Assembly (NCBI GenBank): GCA_963726825.1
Contig: CAVSDT010000001.1
Span: 1,240,001-1,304,000 of the forward strand
Reading direction: 5' to 3'
DNA: 64,000 nt
Origin: DATLGB01 sp963726825
GTDB taxonomy: Bacteria; Actinomycetota; Thermoleophilia; Solirubrobacterales; Solirubrobacteraceae
Positions 55,609-63,956 of the stretch are shown here, piece by piece. The translations under genes and the position numbers were made by a program. Within the stretch, counting starts at the first letter, position 1. The number at the start of each line of letters is the position of its first letter. The notes beneath the pieces were generated by a model. It was not told the DNA's origin. It saw only the letters and a program-made list of their open reading frames with translations, and did no database searches.

Positions 55609-55890
55609 ATGGGCACCGGACGCGACGAGCGCGTCGACGCCTACATCGCCGCGCTGGAGCCCTGGCAGCAGGCGATCTGCGAGGCGGTCCGCGCGATCGC
55701 GCATGCGGCCGACCCGGAGATGGAGGAGACCGTCAAGCGCAAGGGCCAGCCCCCCTTCGTGCTCCAGGGCAACGTCTGCGCGCTGCATGCGGCCAAGACG
55801 CACGTCAAGGCCCTGCTCGAGATGCTCCGCGCGATCGTCGCGAACAACCGCGCTGAAGGCTGGCGCACGCTCAAGGCCGAGCGCGGTTGA
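55609..55890 (+). CDS. DUF1801-like short protein
   Basis: 93 residues. The first 55 match the DUF1801/YdhG pattern (VDAYIAALEPWQQAICEAVRAI ... ETVKRKGQPPFVLQGN, quoted in part), followed by AAKTHVK. The usual glycine-rich segment and the RHIKV-type C-terminal strand are absent; instead the chain goes straight to a terminal helix. It is thus about 25-30 residues shorter than the family and may be an internally deleted form. ATG 55609 is 3 nt after the fusion-gene stop, so it is probably read from the same mRNA. Function unknown. Confidence 0.65.
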   Translation: MGTGRDERVDAYIAALEPWQQAICEAVRAIAHAADPEMEETVKRKGQPPFVLQGNVCALHAAKTHVKALLEMLRAIVANNRAEGWRTLKAERG

Positions 55891-55972
55891 CGCTGTCACC
55901 GTGTAAACGCTGGTTATGTAAGTCCATTGTCTGCACGTAACTTGCGGTCTGGGCCTTTCTTTCGTCCAAGGC

Positions 55973-56002
55973 TTGACAGAACGGGGTGATCGCTGTCACA
56001 GT
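55973..56002 (+). promoter_or_regulatory. Xylose operon promoter with inverted repeat
   Basis: A consensus TTGACA (55973-55978) is followed after 17-18 nt by TCACAG/CACAGT as a weak -10. TGACAG (55974-55979) and CTGTCA (55993-55998) form perfect 6-bp inverted arms with a 13-nt centre that overlap both elements, so a ROK repressor bound here would exclude polymerase. The upstream 55891-55970 is AT-richer than its surroundings. Confidence 0.5.
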
Positions 56003-56011
56003 CGCGCCTCG

Positions 56012-57250
56012 ATGGCCGGGTCCCTGGAATCACTGCGCGAGCTCAACCGCCTGCGCGTCGTCGATGCGCTGCGCGTCCACGGCACGCTGAGCCGCGCCGA
56101 CATCGCCCGCAAGACCGGGCTGTCGCGCTCGACGGTGTCCACGCTCGCCGGTGACCTGCTCGACCGCGGCTTCGTGACCGCCCGGCCGGAGTCCAACGGC
56201 CGTCAGCTCTCGCAGGGGCGCCCCCCGGTCCTCCTGCGCCTCGACCCGTCCGCCGGCACCGTCGTCGGCGTCGACTTCGACCACCAGTACGTCCGGGTCG
56301 CCGTCTCCGACCTCGCGCGCACCGTCCTGGCGGAGGGCCGCATCGACGCCGACGTCGACAACGACGCGACCGGGGCGCTGGACGCCGCGGGGGAGCTCGT
56401 GCGCACCGCCGTTGCGCAGGCCGGGACCGACATGGACCGCGTGATCGGCGTCGGCGTCGCCCTCGCGTCGCCGATCGATCAGGCCGCGGGCCGGGTGCAG
56501 GACAGCCAGATCCTCCCCAACTGGCACGCCGTCGAGGCCTCGAAGGAGCTCACCGCCCGCCTCGGCGTCCCGGTCCACATGGACAACGACGCCAATCTCG
56601 GCGCGCTCGCCGAGGTCACTCTCGGTGCAGGCAGCGGCGTCTCGACGGCGCTGTACGTGCAGATGTCCTCCGGCATCGGGGCCGGCCTCGTCCTGGACGG
56701 GCAGCCGTTCCGCGGCGCCGCCGGCCTCGCCGGGGAGCTCGGCCACGTGGCCGTCGACGACCGCGGCGCGCTGTGTCGCTGCGGCAACCGCGGCTGCCTG
56801 GAGACCGTCGCCTCCGCCCGCGCCATCGCCGAGCTGCTCGGGCACAGCCTGGGGGCGACCATGCGCACGCCCGACATCGTCGAGCTGGCCAACGACGGGC
56901 ACCCCGGCGCGCGCCGGGCGCTCGCCGACGCCGGTGCCGCCGTCGGCCGCGTGGTGGGCAACGTCTGCAACATCTTGAACCCCGAGATGGTCGTCATCGG
57001 TGGCGACCTGTCCGCAACCGGGGAGCTGCTCGTCGGCCCCCTGCGCGAAGCGGTCATGCGGTCGGCGCTGCCGGCCGCGACCCGGGGCCTGACCGTGGTG
57101 GCAGGGGAGCTCGGCGAGCGCGCGAACGTGCTCGGCGCCCTTGCCCTCGCCATCGCCCAGAGCGGGCACGCCGTCGCGGCGCGGATCGCCGCAGAAGGAG
57201 CCGGGGACATGACCGGCCACATCGTCAGCAACCAGGAGAGGGAAGCGTGA
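56012..57250 (+). CDS. ROK-family transcriptional regulator (XylR-type)
   Basis: A 412-residue repressor/kinase-fold protein. The N-terminal winged helix-turn-helix (TLSRADIARKTGLSRSTVSTL) is followed by the ROK domain with GVGVALASPID, MDNDANLGALAE, GELGHVAVDD and the zinc motif CRCGNRGCLE. It is the first gene of the xylose operon and its stop overlaps xylF, so it is made with the genes it controls, implying autoregulation by xylose. ATG 56012 lies about 10 nt after the -10 region and has no ribosome site, suggesting a leaderless or nearly leaderless mRNA. Confidence 0.88.
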   Translation: MAGSLESLRELNRLRVVDALRVHGTLSRADIARKTGLSRSTVSTLAGDLLDRGFVTARPESNGRQLSQGRPPVLLRLDPSAGTVVGVDFDHQYVRVAVSDLARTVLAEGRIDADVDNDATGALDAAGELVRTAVAQAGTDMDRVIGVGVALASPIDQAAGRVQDSQILPNWHAVEASKELTARLGVPVHMDNDANLGALAEVTLGAGSGVSTALYVQMSSGIGAGLVLDGQPFRGAAGLAGELGHVAVDDRGALCRCGNRGCLETVASARAIAELLGHSLGATMRTPDIVELANDGHPGARRALADAGAAVGRVVGNVCNILNPEMVVIGGDLSATGELLVGPLREAVMRSALPAATRGLTVVAGELGERANVLGALALAIAQSGHAVAARIAAEGAGDMTGHIVSNQEREA

Positions 57251-58374
57251 GTCTTCACACCATCAAGAGGCTTGCCACGTGCGCGAGCGTGCTCGCCATG
57301 GCCGGCACGGTCGCCATCGGCTGCGGGTCCAGCGACGACGGCGGGTCCAAGTCGTCCGGCGGCTCGGACAAGCCCAAGGGCAAGGTCGGCGTGATCCTGC
57401 CGGACGCGGCGTCCTCCCCCCGCTGGGAGTCCTTCGACCGCAAGTACCTCGGCGAGGCCTTCAAGTCCGCCGGCGTCGACTACGACATCCAGAACGCCAA
57501 CGGCGACAAGGCGAAGTTCGCCACGATCGCCGATCAGATGATCAACGGCGGCGTGTCGGTCCTCGCGATCGTCAACCTCGACTCGCCGTCCGCCGCGACG
57601 GTCATCAAGAAGGCCAAGGACCAGGGCGTCCCGGTCATCGACTACGACCGTCTGACCCTGGGCGGCGGCGCCGACTACTACGTCTCCTTCGACAACGTCG
57701 CCGTCGGCACGGCGCAGGGCGAGGGCCTCGTGCAGTGCATGGGCGAGGCGGGCAACAAGTCCGGCCCCGTCGCGCTGCTCAACGGCTCCCCGACCGACAA
57801 CAACGCCACGCTGTTCAAGCAGGGCTACGAGAAGGCCATCAAGGACGCGGGCTACACCATCGCCGCCGACCAGAGCGTGCCCGACTGGGACAACACGAAG
57901 GCCGGCACGATCTTCGAGCAGATGTACACGAAGGCCAAGGGCGAGTTCGTCGGCGTCGCAGCCGCCAACGACGGCCTCGGTGGCGCGGTCGCCGCGGTCC
58001 TCAAGCGCAACGGCGACACGGACAAGATCCCGACCACCGGTCAGGACGCCACGCCGGAGGGCCTGCAGCGCGTGCTGCTCGGCAGCCAGTGCATGACGGT
58101 CTACAAGGCGGTCAAGAAGGAGGCCGCTGCCGCGGCCGAGCTCGCCGTCGACCTGCTCAAGAAGGACCAGGCCGCCGCCGACCAGCTGGCCAGCGGCACC
58201 ACGGCCGACTCCGAGAGCGGCAAGGACGTCAAGTCCGTCCTCCTCAAGCCCGAGAAGATCCTCAAGCCGGACGTCAAGAAGGTCGTCGACGACGACTTCG
58301 TCGAGGCCTCCGCCATCTGCACGACCGCGGCGCTGAAGAAGGCCTGCTCCGAGCAGGGCATCTCCGGCAACTAG
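57247..58374 (+). CDS. xylF: D-xylose-binding lipoprotein
   Basis: A periplasmic-binding-like I protein of 375 residues with a lipobox ending at Cys26 (VAIGC), a Ser/Gly linker and a XylF-like core: VGVILPDAASSPRWESFDRKYL (in part SSPRWESFDR), PVIDYDRL, YYVSFDNVAVG and TTGQDATPEGLQ. These match the ligand-contact regions of bacterial xylose-binding proteins. It captures xylose outside the membrane for XylGH. GTG 57247 overlaps the ROK stop, with an AGAGGGA ribosome site about 4 nt upstream. Confidence 0.9.
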   Translation: MSLHTIKRLATCASVLAMAGTVAIGCGSSDDGGSKSSGGSDKPKGKVGVILPDAASSPRWESFDRKYLGEAFKSAGVDYDIQNANGDKAKFATIADQMINGGVSVLAIVNLDSPSAATVIKKAKDQGVPVIDYDRLTLGGGADYYVSFDNVAVGTAQGEGLVQCMGEAGNKSGPVALLNGSPTDNNATLFKQGYEKAIKDAGYTIAADQSVPDWDNTKAGTIFEQMYTKAKGEFVGVAAANDGLGGAVAAVLKRNGDTDKIPTTGQDATPEGLQRVLLGSQCMTVYKAVKKEAAAAAELAVDLLKKDQAAADQLASGTTADSESGKDVKSVLLKPEKILKPDVKKVVDDDFVEASAICTTAALKKACSEQGISGN

Positions 58375-58401
58375 GTCAACGGACCTCCCGGGAGCGATGC
58401 A

Positions 58402-59214
58402 GTGACCGCAGTGTCCACCCCCCCGCAGGGCGAGCGCGTGCTCGCCCTGCGGGGCGTGAACAAGAGCTTCGGCGCCGTGGACGTGCTCCGCGGTGTCGAC
58501 CTGGAAGTCCGCCTCGGCGAGGTGACGGCCCTCGTCGGCGACAACGGCGCAGGCAAGAGCACGCTCATCAAGGCGATCGCGGGCATCCATCCCTTCGACG
58601 GCGGCACGATGGAGTGGGACGGGCAGGCGGTGCACGTCACCGGTCCCAAGCAGGCCAACGACCTCGGCATCGAGGTCGTCTACCAGGACCTCGCGCTGTG
58701 CGACAACCTGGACGTCGTCGACAACATGTTCCTCGGCCGCGAGCTGCAGGCGGGGCCGACACTGGACGACCTCGAGATGGAGAAGCGCGCAGGGGAGACC
58801 CTGAAGAGCCTCTCCGTCCGCACCCTGAAGTCGCTGCGCCAGCAGGTGTCGAGCCTGTCGGGCGGTCAGCGCCAGACGGTCGCGATCGCCCGGGCGGTGC
58901 TGTGGAACTCCAAGCTCGTCATCCTCGACGAGCCGACGGCGGCGCTCGGCGTCGCGCAGACGGCGCAGGTCCTCGACCTCGTGCGCCGCCTCGCCGACAA
59001 CGGCCTCGCCGTCATCCTGATCACGCACAACATGAACGACGTCATGGCGGTGGCGGACTCGATCGCCTGCCTCTTCCTGGGGCAGATGGCGGCGCAGGTC
59101 CGCACGACCGACGTGACCAACCAGCAGGTCGTGGAGCTCATCACCGCCGGCCGTTCCGGCGACCTGGGCCTCCAACCCGAGGCTGCGGCCGCCAACGCCG
59201 GAGGAGTCGCATGA
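58402..59214 (+). CDS. xylG: Xylose ABC transporter ATPase (single domain)
   Basis: A 270-residue ATPase: Walker A GDNGAGKST, Q-loop VYQDLALCDNL, signature SSLSGGQRQTVAIARA, Walker B LVILDEPTAALG and the switch histidine in LITHNMND. Classical XylG/RbsA proteins are fused doubles of about 500 residues; this one has a single domain, like FrcA-type transporters, and must work as a homodimer. GTG 58402 lies 27 bp after xylF; its stop overlaps xylH by 4 bp. Confidence 0.9.
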   Translation: MTAVSTPPQGERVLALRGVNKSFGAVDVLRGVDLEVRLGEVTALVGDNGAGKSTLIKAIAGIHPFDGGTMEWDGQAVHVTGPKQANDLGIEVVYQDLALCDNLDVVDNMFLGRELQAGPTLDDLEMEKRAGETLKSLSVRTLKSLRQQVSSLSGGQRQTVAIARAVLWNSKLVILDEPTAALGVAQTAQVLDLVRRLADNGLAVILITHNMNDVMAVADSIACLFLGQMAAQVRTTDVTNQQVVELITAGRSGDLGLQPEAAAANAGGVA

Positions 59215-60479
59215 GCTCGCCACCCGCCCAAGAGGCCTCGGAGTTCGAGCTGGCCGACGCCGGCCAGGCGCAGGGCGTCAGCTCCGCAGCGGGCGCCTAC
59301 TGGGCGCGCGTGCGCGGCGGCGACCTGGGCGCGCTCCCGGCGGTCCTCGGCGCGATCGTGCTGGTGATCGTGTTCGGGATCCTGCAGGGCGAGACGTTCC
59401 TGACGACGGGCAACTTCGCCAACCTCATCAACCAGGGCGCGGCGATCATCGTGCTCGCCATGGGGCTGGTGTTCGTCCTGCTCCTCGGCGAGATCGACCT
59501 GTCGGCCGGCTTCGCGGCCGGCATGGGCGCCGCGATCCTCGGCGTCACGCTGACCGAGCACGGGTGGGCGTGGCCGCTGTCGATCCTCGTGACGCTGCTC
59601 GCCGGCGTGGCCACGGGCTTCCTCATCGCGCTGCTGGTGGCGCGCCTGGGCATCCCGAGCTTCGTCGTGACGCTCGCGTTCTTCCTGGCGCTCCAGGGCA
59701 TCCTGCTCCTCGTCATCGGCGAGGGCGGGACGATCCCGATCCGCAACGACCAGGTCCTCGCGGTGATGAACAAGAACATGCCGGTCGTGCTCGGCTGGCT
59801 GTTCGCGCTGATCGTCGTCGGCGGCTTCGCGGCGTCGAGCTTCCGCGTCATCGCGCGGCGTCGCAAGGTGGGCCTGCCGGTCCAGGCGATGTCGGTGTGG
59901 GGCGCGAAGGTCGCGGCCCTCGCCGTGCCGATCGTGATCGCGGTGTTCCTGCTCAACCAGGAGCGCCAGCGCGAGACGGCGCTGATCACCATCCAGGGCG
60001 TCCCGTGGGTCGTCCCGCTGGTCGGCGTGCTCGTCGTGGGGCTGAACTTCCTGCTCCAGCGCACGCCGTTCGGCCGCCACGTCTACGCCGTCGGCGGCAA
60101 CGCCGAGGCGGCGCGGCGCGCCGGCATCGACGTGGCCAACATCAAGACGGCGTGCTTCGTGATCGGCTCGACGCTCGCGGTCGTCGCGGGCATCCTGCTC
60201 GCGTCGCGCGACAACTCGGTGTCGCCGACCACCGGCGGCGCGCAGACGCTGCTGCTGGCGGTCGGCGCCGCGGTCATCGGCGGCACCAGCCTGTTCGGTG
60301 GTCGCGGCAAGGTCTATGACGCCGTCACCGGTGGTCTCGTGATCGCGATCATCGCCAACGGCCTGCCGCTCGTCACCGAGAAGTCCGGCACCCAGTTCGT
60401 GATCAACGGGATCGTCCTGCTGATCGCCGCCTCCGTCGACGCCATCTCCCGCCGCCGCGCCTCCGCGGTCGGCAGGTAG
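59211..60479 (+). CDS. xylH: Xylose ABC transporter permease
   Basis: A 422-residue membrane protein with about ten or more hydrophobic helices and BPD_transp_2 landmarks: LLLGEIDLSAGFAAGMGAAI, GRHVYAVGGNAEAARRAGID and AAVIGGTSLFGGRGKVYDA. The length and the extra helices between about residues 200 and 260 are typical of XylH compared with RbsC (about 320). ATG 59211 overlaps the xylG stop. Confidence 0.9.
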   Translation: MSSPPAQEASEFELADAGQAQGVSSAAGAYWARVRGGDLGALPAVLGAIVLVIVFGILQGETFLTTGNFANLINQGAAIIVLAMGLVFVLLLGEIDLSAGFAAGMGAAILGVTLTEHGWAWPLSILVTLLAGVATGFLIALLVARLGIPSFVVTLAFFLALQGILLLVIGEGGTIPIRNDQVLAVMNKNMPVVLGWLFALIVVGGFAASSFRVIARRRKVGLPVQAMSVWGAKVAALAVPIVIAVFLLNQERQRETALITIQGVPWVVPLVGVLVVGLNFLLQRTPFGRHVYAVGGNAEAARRAGIDVANIKTACFVIGSTLAVVAGILLASRDNSVSPTTGGAQTLLLAVGAAVIGGTSLFGGRGKVYDAVTGGLVIAIIANGLPLVTEKSGTQFVINGIVLLIAASVDAISRRRASAVGR

Positions 60480-60488
60480 CTCCACCGC

Positions 60489-60514
60489 GGCCGGTGCCCG
60501 CCCGGGCACCGGCC
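60489..60514. terminator. Strong hairpin between xylH and xylA
   Basis: A perfect inverted repeat with arms of 12 bp (left arm GGCCGGTGCCCG) and only 2 nt between them, 10 bp after the xylH stop and 36 bp before the xylA ATG. No T-run follows, so it is not a standard intrinsic terminator. It may act as an attenuator or as a 3'-end stabiliser for the transporter part of the mRNA. Confidence 0.5.
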
Positions 60515-60549
60515 GTCCGTCCCTCTTCCATCCCCCGCACGAGGACCCC

Positions 60550-61737
60550 ATGACCCCCACACCGTCCCCCGAGGACCAGTTCTCCTTCGGCCTCTGGACC
60601 GTCGGCTGGCAAGGCAACGACCCCTTCGGTGGGCCGGTGCGCCCGCCGATGGACCCCGTCGAGGCCGTCCACAAGCTCGCCGAGCTCGGCGCCTGGGGCG
60701 TGACGTTCCACGACGACGACCTGATCCCCTTCGGCACCGGCGCCTCCGAGCGCCAGGCGATCATCGATCGCTTCAAGGCGGCGCTGGAGGAGACGGGGCT
60801 CGTCGTCCCGATGGCGACGACGAACACGTTCTCCCAGCCCGTGTTCAAGGACGGCGGCTTCACCTCCAACGACCGGTCCGTGCGCCGCTACGCCCTGCGC
60901 AAGGTCGTGCGCAACATGGACCTCGCCGCCGAGCTCGGCGCCAGGACGTACGTCTTCTGGGGCGGCCGCGAGGGGTCGGAGGTCAACTCGGCCAAGGACA
61001 TCGGGGCGGCGCTGGAGCGCTACCGCGAGGGCCTCGACACCCTGGCGCAGTACGCGATCGACCAGGGCTATGACCTGCGCTTCGCGATCGAGCCCAAGCC
61101 GAACGAGCCGCGTGGCGACATCCTGCTGCCGACCGTGGGCCACGCGCTCGCGTTCATCTCGACCCTCGAGCACGCGGACATGATGGGCGTCAATCCCGAG
61201 GTCGGGCACGAGGAGATGTCCAACCTCAACTTCTCCCACGAGATCGCACAGGCGCTGTGGCAGGGCAAGCTCTTCCACATCGACCTCAACGGCCAGAAGG
61301 GCCCGAAGTTCGACCAGGACCTCGTGTTCGGCCACGGCGACCTGATCAGCGCCTTCGCCCTCGTGGACCTGCTCGAGCACGGCGCCCCGGGCGGCGGCCG
61401 CGCCTACGACGGGCCGCGCCACTTCGACTACAAGCCGGCGCGCACCGACGGCGTCGAGGCCGTGTGGGGCACCGCCGCGGCCAACATGCGCATGTACCTG
61501 CTGCTCAAGGAGCGCGCACAGGCGTTCCGCGCCGACCCGGAGGTCCAGGAGGCGCTGACCCACGCGGGCGTCGCCGAGCTGCGTGAGCCGACCCTCGGCG
61601 AGGGCGAGGACCTCGCGGCGCTGCTGGCCGACACGAGCGCGTTCGAGGACTTCGACGTGACCGCGGCCGGCGAGCGCGACTACGGCTTCGTCCGCCTGCA
61701 GCAGCTGGCCATCGAGCACCTGACGGGCGCGCGTTGA
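60550..61737 (+). CDS. xylA: Xylose isomerase
   Basis: Converts D-xylose to D-xylulose in the cytoplasm with two divalent metals. The 395-residue length fits the actinobacterial class I enzymes. Active-site landmarks are in order: VTFHDDDLIPFG (catalytic His), EPKPNEPRGD (metal Glu and the conserved Lys), NPEVGHEEM (metal Glu/His), HIDLNGQKGPKFDQDL (metal aspartates) and HFDYKPARTD. ATG 60550 has a GAGGA 5 nt upstream. The stop overlaps the xylB start, consistent with matched production of the two enzymes. Confidence 0.95.
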   Translation: MTPTPSPEDQFSFGLWTVGWQGNDPFGGPVRPPMDPVEAVHKLAELGAWGVTFHDDDLIPFGTGASERQAIIDRFKAALEETGLVVPMATTNTFSQPVFKDGGFTSNDRSVRRYALRKVVRNMDLAAELGARTYVFWGGREGSEVNSAKDIGAALERYREGLDTLAQYAIDQGYDLRFAIEPKPNEPRGDILLPTVGHALAFISTLEHADMMGVNPEVGHEEMSNLNFSHEIAQALWQGKLFHIDLNGQKGPKFDQDLVFGHGDLISAFALVDLLEHGAPGGGRAYDGPRHFDYKPARTDGVEAVWGTAAANMRMYLLLKERAQAFRADPEVQEALTHAGVAELREPTLGEGEDLAALLADTSAFEDFDVTAAGERDYGFVRLQQLAIEHLTGAR

Positions 61738-63131
61738 CCCTCGTCGCCGGGATCGACTCCTCGACGCAGTCCTGCAAGGTCGTCGTCCGCGACGCCGGAA
61801 CGGGCGAGCTCGTCCGCTCGGGGTCCGCACGGCACCCGGACGGGACGGAGGTCGCCCCGGCGGCGTGGGAGGCGGCGCTGGAGGAGGCCGTCGCGCAGGC
61901 GGGCGGGCTCGACGACGTCGAGGCCGTCGCCGTCGGCGCGCAGCAGCACGGCATGGTCTGCCTCGACGCCGACGGTGCGGTCGTGCGCGATGCGCTGCTG
62001 TGGAACGACACGCGCTCGGCCTCCGCGGCCGAGGCGCTGACGAGCGAGCTCGGCGGCGCACAGGCCTGGGCCGACGCGATCGGCTCCAAGCTCGTCGCGT
62101 CGATCACGGTGACCAAGCTGCGCTGGCTCGCCGACCACGAGCCCGAGCACGCCGACCGCACCGCGGCCGTCTGCCTCCCGCACGACTGGCTGACGTGGCG
62201 CCTGGGCGGCGCGGCCGGCCTCGACACCCTGGTCACCGATCGCGGCGACGCGAGCGGCACGGGCTACTGGAGCGCGGCCGACGGCTACCGCTCCGACCTG
62301 CTCGAGCTCGCGCTGCACGGCCGCCGGCCGGCCACGCCCACGGTCCTCGGTCCGGCCGACGTCGCGGGGGAGACCGCGGGCGGGGCCAGGCTCGGGCCGG
62401 GCACGGGGGACAACGCCGCCGCGGCCCTCGGCCTCGGGGCGAAGCCCGGGGACGTGATCGTCTCCATCGGCACGTCGGGGGTCGTCTCGGCCGTGTCCGA
62501 GACGCCGACGGCGGACGGGACCGGGATCGTCGCCGGCTTCAGCGACGCGACCGGCCGCTTCCTCCCGCTCGTCTGCACGCTCAACGCCGCACGGGTGCTC
62601 GAGGCGACCGCGCGCATGCTCGGGGTGAGCCTCGACGAGCTGTCCGCGCTTGCGCTGGACGCGCCGTCGGGCGCGGGTGGAATGACGCTCGTCCCCTACC
62701 TGGAGGGCGAGCGCACGCCGGACCGGCCGGACGCCACGGGCGCCCTGCACGGCCTGCGGCTGGACACCATGACGCCCGGCCACACCGCGCGCGCCGCGGT
62801 CGAGGGCCTGCTGTGCGGGCTCGCCGACGGGCTCGATGCGCTCACCGAGCACGGCGTGCCGGTCGAGCGCGTGCTGCTGATCGGCGGCGGCGCGAAGTCC
62901 GAGGCGCTGCGGCGGATCGCCCCCGGGGTGCTCGGCCGCCCGGTCGTCGTCCCGCCGCCGGACGAGTACGTCGCCAACGGCGCCGCGCGCCAGGCGGCGT
63001 GGGTGCTGGCGGGCGGCAGCGAGCCGCCGGAGTGGTCGCTCGGCGACGTCGTGGAGCTCGACGGCCCCGCGGCGGCGGACGTGCGCGAGCGCTACGCCGA
63101 GGCGCGCGAGCTCACCGTCACGCAGCCGTGA
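61734..63131 (+). CDS. xylB: Xylulokinase
   Basis: FGGY-family kinase of 465 residues that phosphorylates D-xylulose. Features are the N-terminal GIDSSTQSCKVVV phosphate loop, GAQQHGMV (substrate contact), LLWNDTRS, the catalytic Asp in GTGDNAAAALG, GTSGVVSA and the C-terminal GGGAKSEALRRI adenine-binding motif. The start is TTG 61734, overlapping the xylA stop (TTGA); no ATG or GTG fits the conserved N-terminus. A TTG start with stop overlap implies tight translational coupling to xylA. Confidence 0.93.
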   Translation: MTLVAGIDSSTQSCKVVVRDAGTGELVRSGSARHPDGTEVAPAAWEAALEEAVAQAGGLDDVEAVAVGAQQHGMVCLDADGAVVRDALLWNDTRSASAAEALTSELGGAQAWADAIGSKLVASITVTKLRWLADHEPEHADRTAAVCLPHDWLTWRLGGAAGLDTLVTDRGDASGTGYWSAADGYRSDLLELALHGRRPATPTVLGPADVAGETAGGARLGPGTGDNAAAALGLGAKPGDVIVSIGTSGVVSAVSETPTADGTGIVAGFSDATGRFLPLVCTLNAARVLEATARMLGVSLDELSALALDAPSGAGGMTLVPYLEGERTPDRPDATGALHGLRLDTMTPGHTARAAVEGLLCGLADGLDALTEHGVPVERVLLIGGGAKSEALRRIAPGVLGRPVVVPPPDEYVANGAARQAAWVLAGGSEPPEWSLGDVVELDGPAAADVRERYAEARELTVTQP

Positions 63132-63931
63132 TCGAACTGGCCGCCGGCACGGCGAGGTTGCGGGTCGACCCCGCCGACGGCGGCCGCTGGACCTCGTGGC
63201 GGGTCGGTGACCTCGAGCTGCTGTCCGGCGCCGACACCGGCGTCGGCGCGGAGTTCAACCACGGGTGCTTCCCCATGGCGCCCTACGCGGGCCGTGTCCG
63301 CGACGGCCGTCTGGTCCTCGAGGGCCGCGAGCACCGGCTGCCCCTGCGCGGGGGCGGGCATGCGATCCACGGGACGGTCGCCGGCCGGGCCTGGACCGTC
63401 GTTGCGGCCGACGGCGATAAGGCCGAGCTCACGACGGCCCTCGGGCCGGACTGGCCCGCCGCCGGGACGGTGCGCCAGCGCCTGCGACTGCGCGCAGACG
63501 CCCTCGAGACCGAGCTGGAGCTCCACGCCGCACAGCCCATGCCGGTGACGATCGGCTGGCACCCGTGGTTCCCGCGCCGTCTGGCGGACGCGTCGGCCGA
63601 GCTGTCGCTGCGCGGCGGCGCCCAGTGGATCAAGGGCCCCGACGGCCTGCCGACCGGGGCGCTCGACACGCCCGGCCCCGGTCCCTACGACGACGCCTTC
63701 CGCGGTCTCGCCGAGCCTCCCGCGCTGTCGTGGCCGGGTGTGCTGCGGCTGCAGCTCGAGTCGTCGGCCTCCGACGTCGTCGTCTTCGATGCCCTCCCAG
63801 ACGTGGTGTGCCTGGAGCCGCAGACGGGCCCCCCGGACGCGGCACGGCTCGGCGAGGCCGACGTGCTCCCGGCGGGTGGCACGGCGCGGCTGACGTGCAC
63901 GTGGTCCTGGACCACACCCGGCACGCCCTGA
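63128..63931 (+). CDS. galM: Aldose 1-epimerase (mutarotase)
   Basis: A 267-residue beta-supersandwich protein of the GalM family, which interconverts alpha and beta anomers of aldoses so that isomerase gets the right form. Landmarks are FPMAPYAGRVRDGRL (Asn/Arg region), GGHAIHGT (first His), IGWHPWFPR (second His) and the catalytic Glu in CLEPQTGPPDA. It is shorter than E. coli GalM (about 345), closer to the compact YihR-like forms. GTG 63128 overlaps the xylB stop. It ends the xylose operon. Confidence 0.88.
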   Translation: MIELAAGTARLRVDPADGGRWTSWRVGDLELLSGADTGVGAEFNHGCFPMAPYAGRVRDGRLVLEGREHRLPLRGGGHAIHGTVAGRAWTVVAADGDKAELTTALGPDWPAAGTVRQRLRLRADALETELELHAAQPMPVTIGWHPWFPRRLADASAELSLRGGAQWIKGPDGLPTGALDTPGPGPYDDAFRGLAEPPALSWPGVLRLQLESSASDVVVFDALPDVVCLEPQTGPPDAARLGEADVLPAGGTARLTCTWSWTTPGTP

Positions 63932-63932
63932 T

Positions 63933-63956
63933 CGGCCATGCTGGCGCCCATGGCCG
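63933..63956. promoter_or_regulatory. Inverted repeat after galM, spanning next start codon
   Basis: CGGCCATG (63933-63940) and CATGGCCG (63949-63956): perfect 8-bp arms with an 8-nt loop, 2 bp after the galM stop. The ATG at 63950 lies in the right arm, so the hairpin may either end the xylose transcript or hide the next start codon. Confidence 0.4.
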
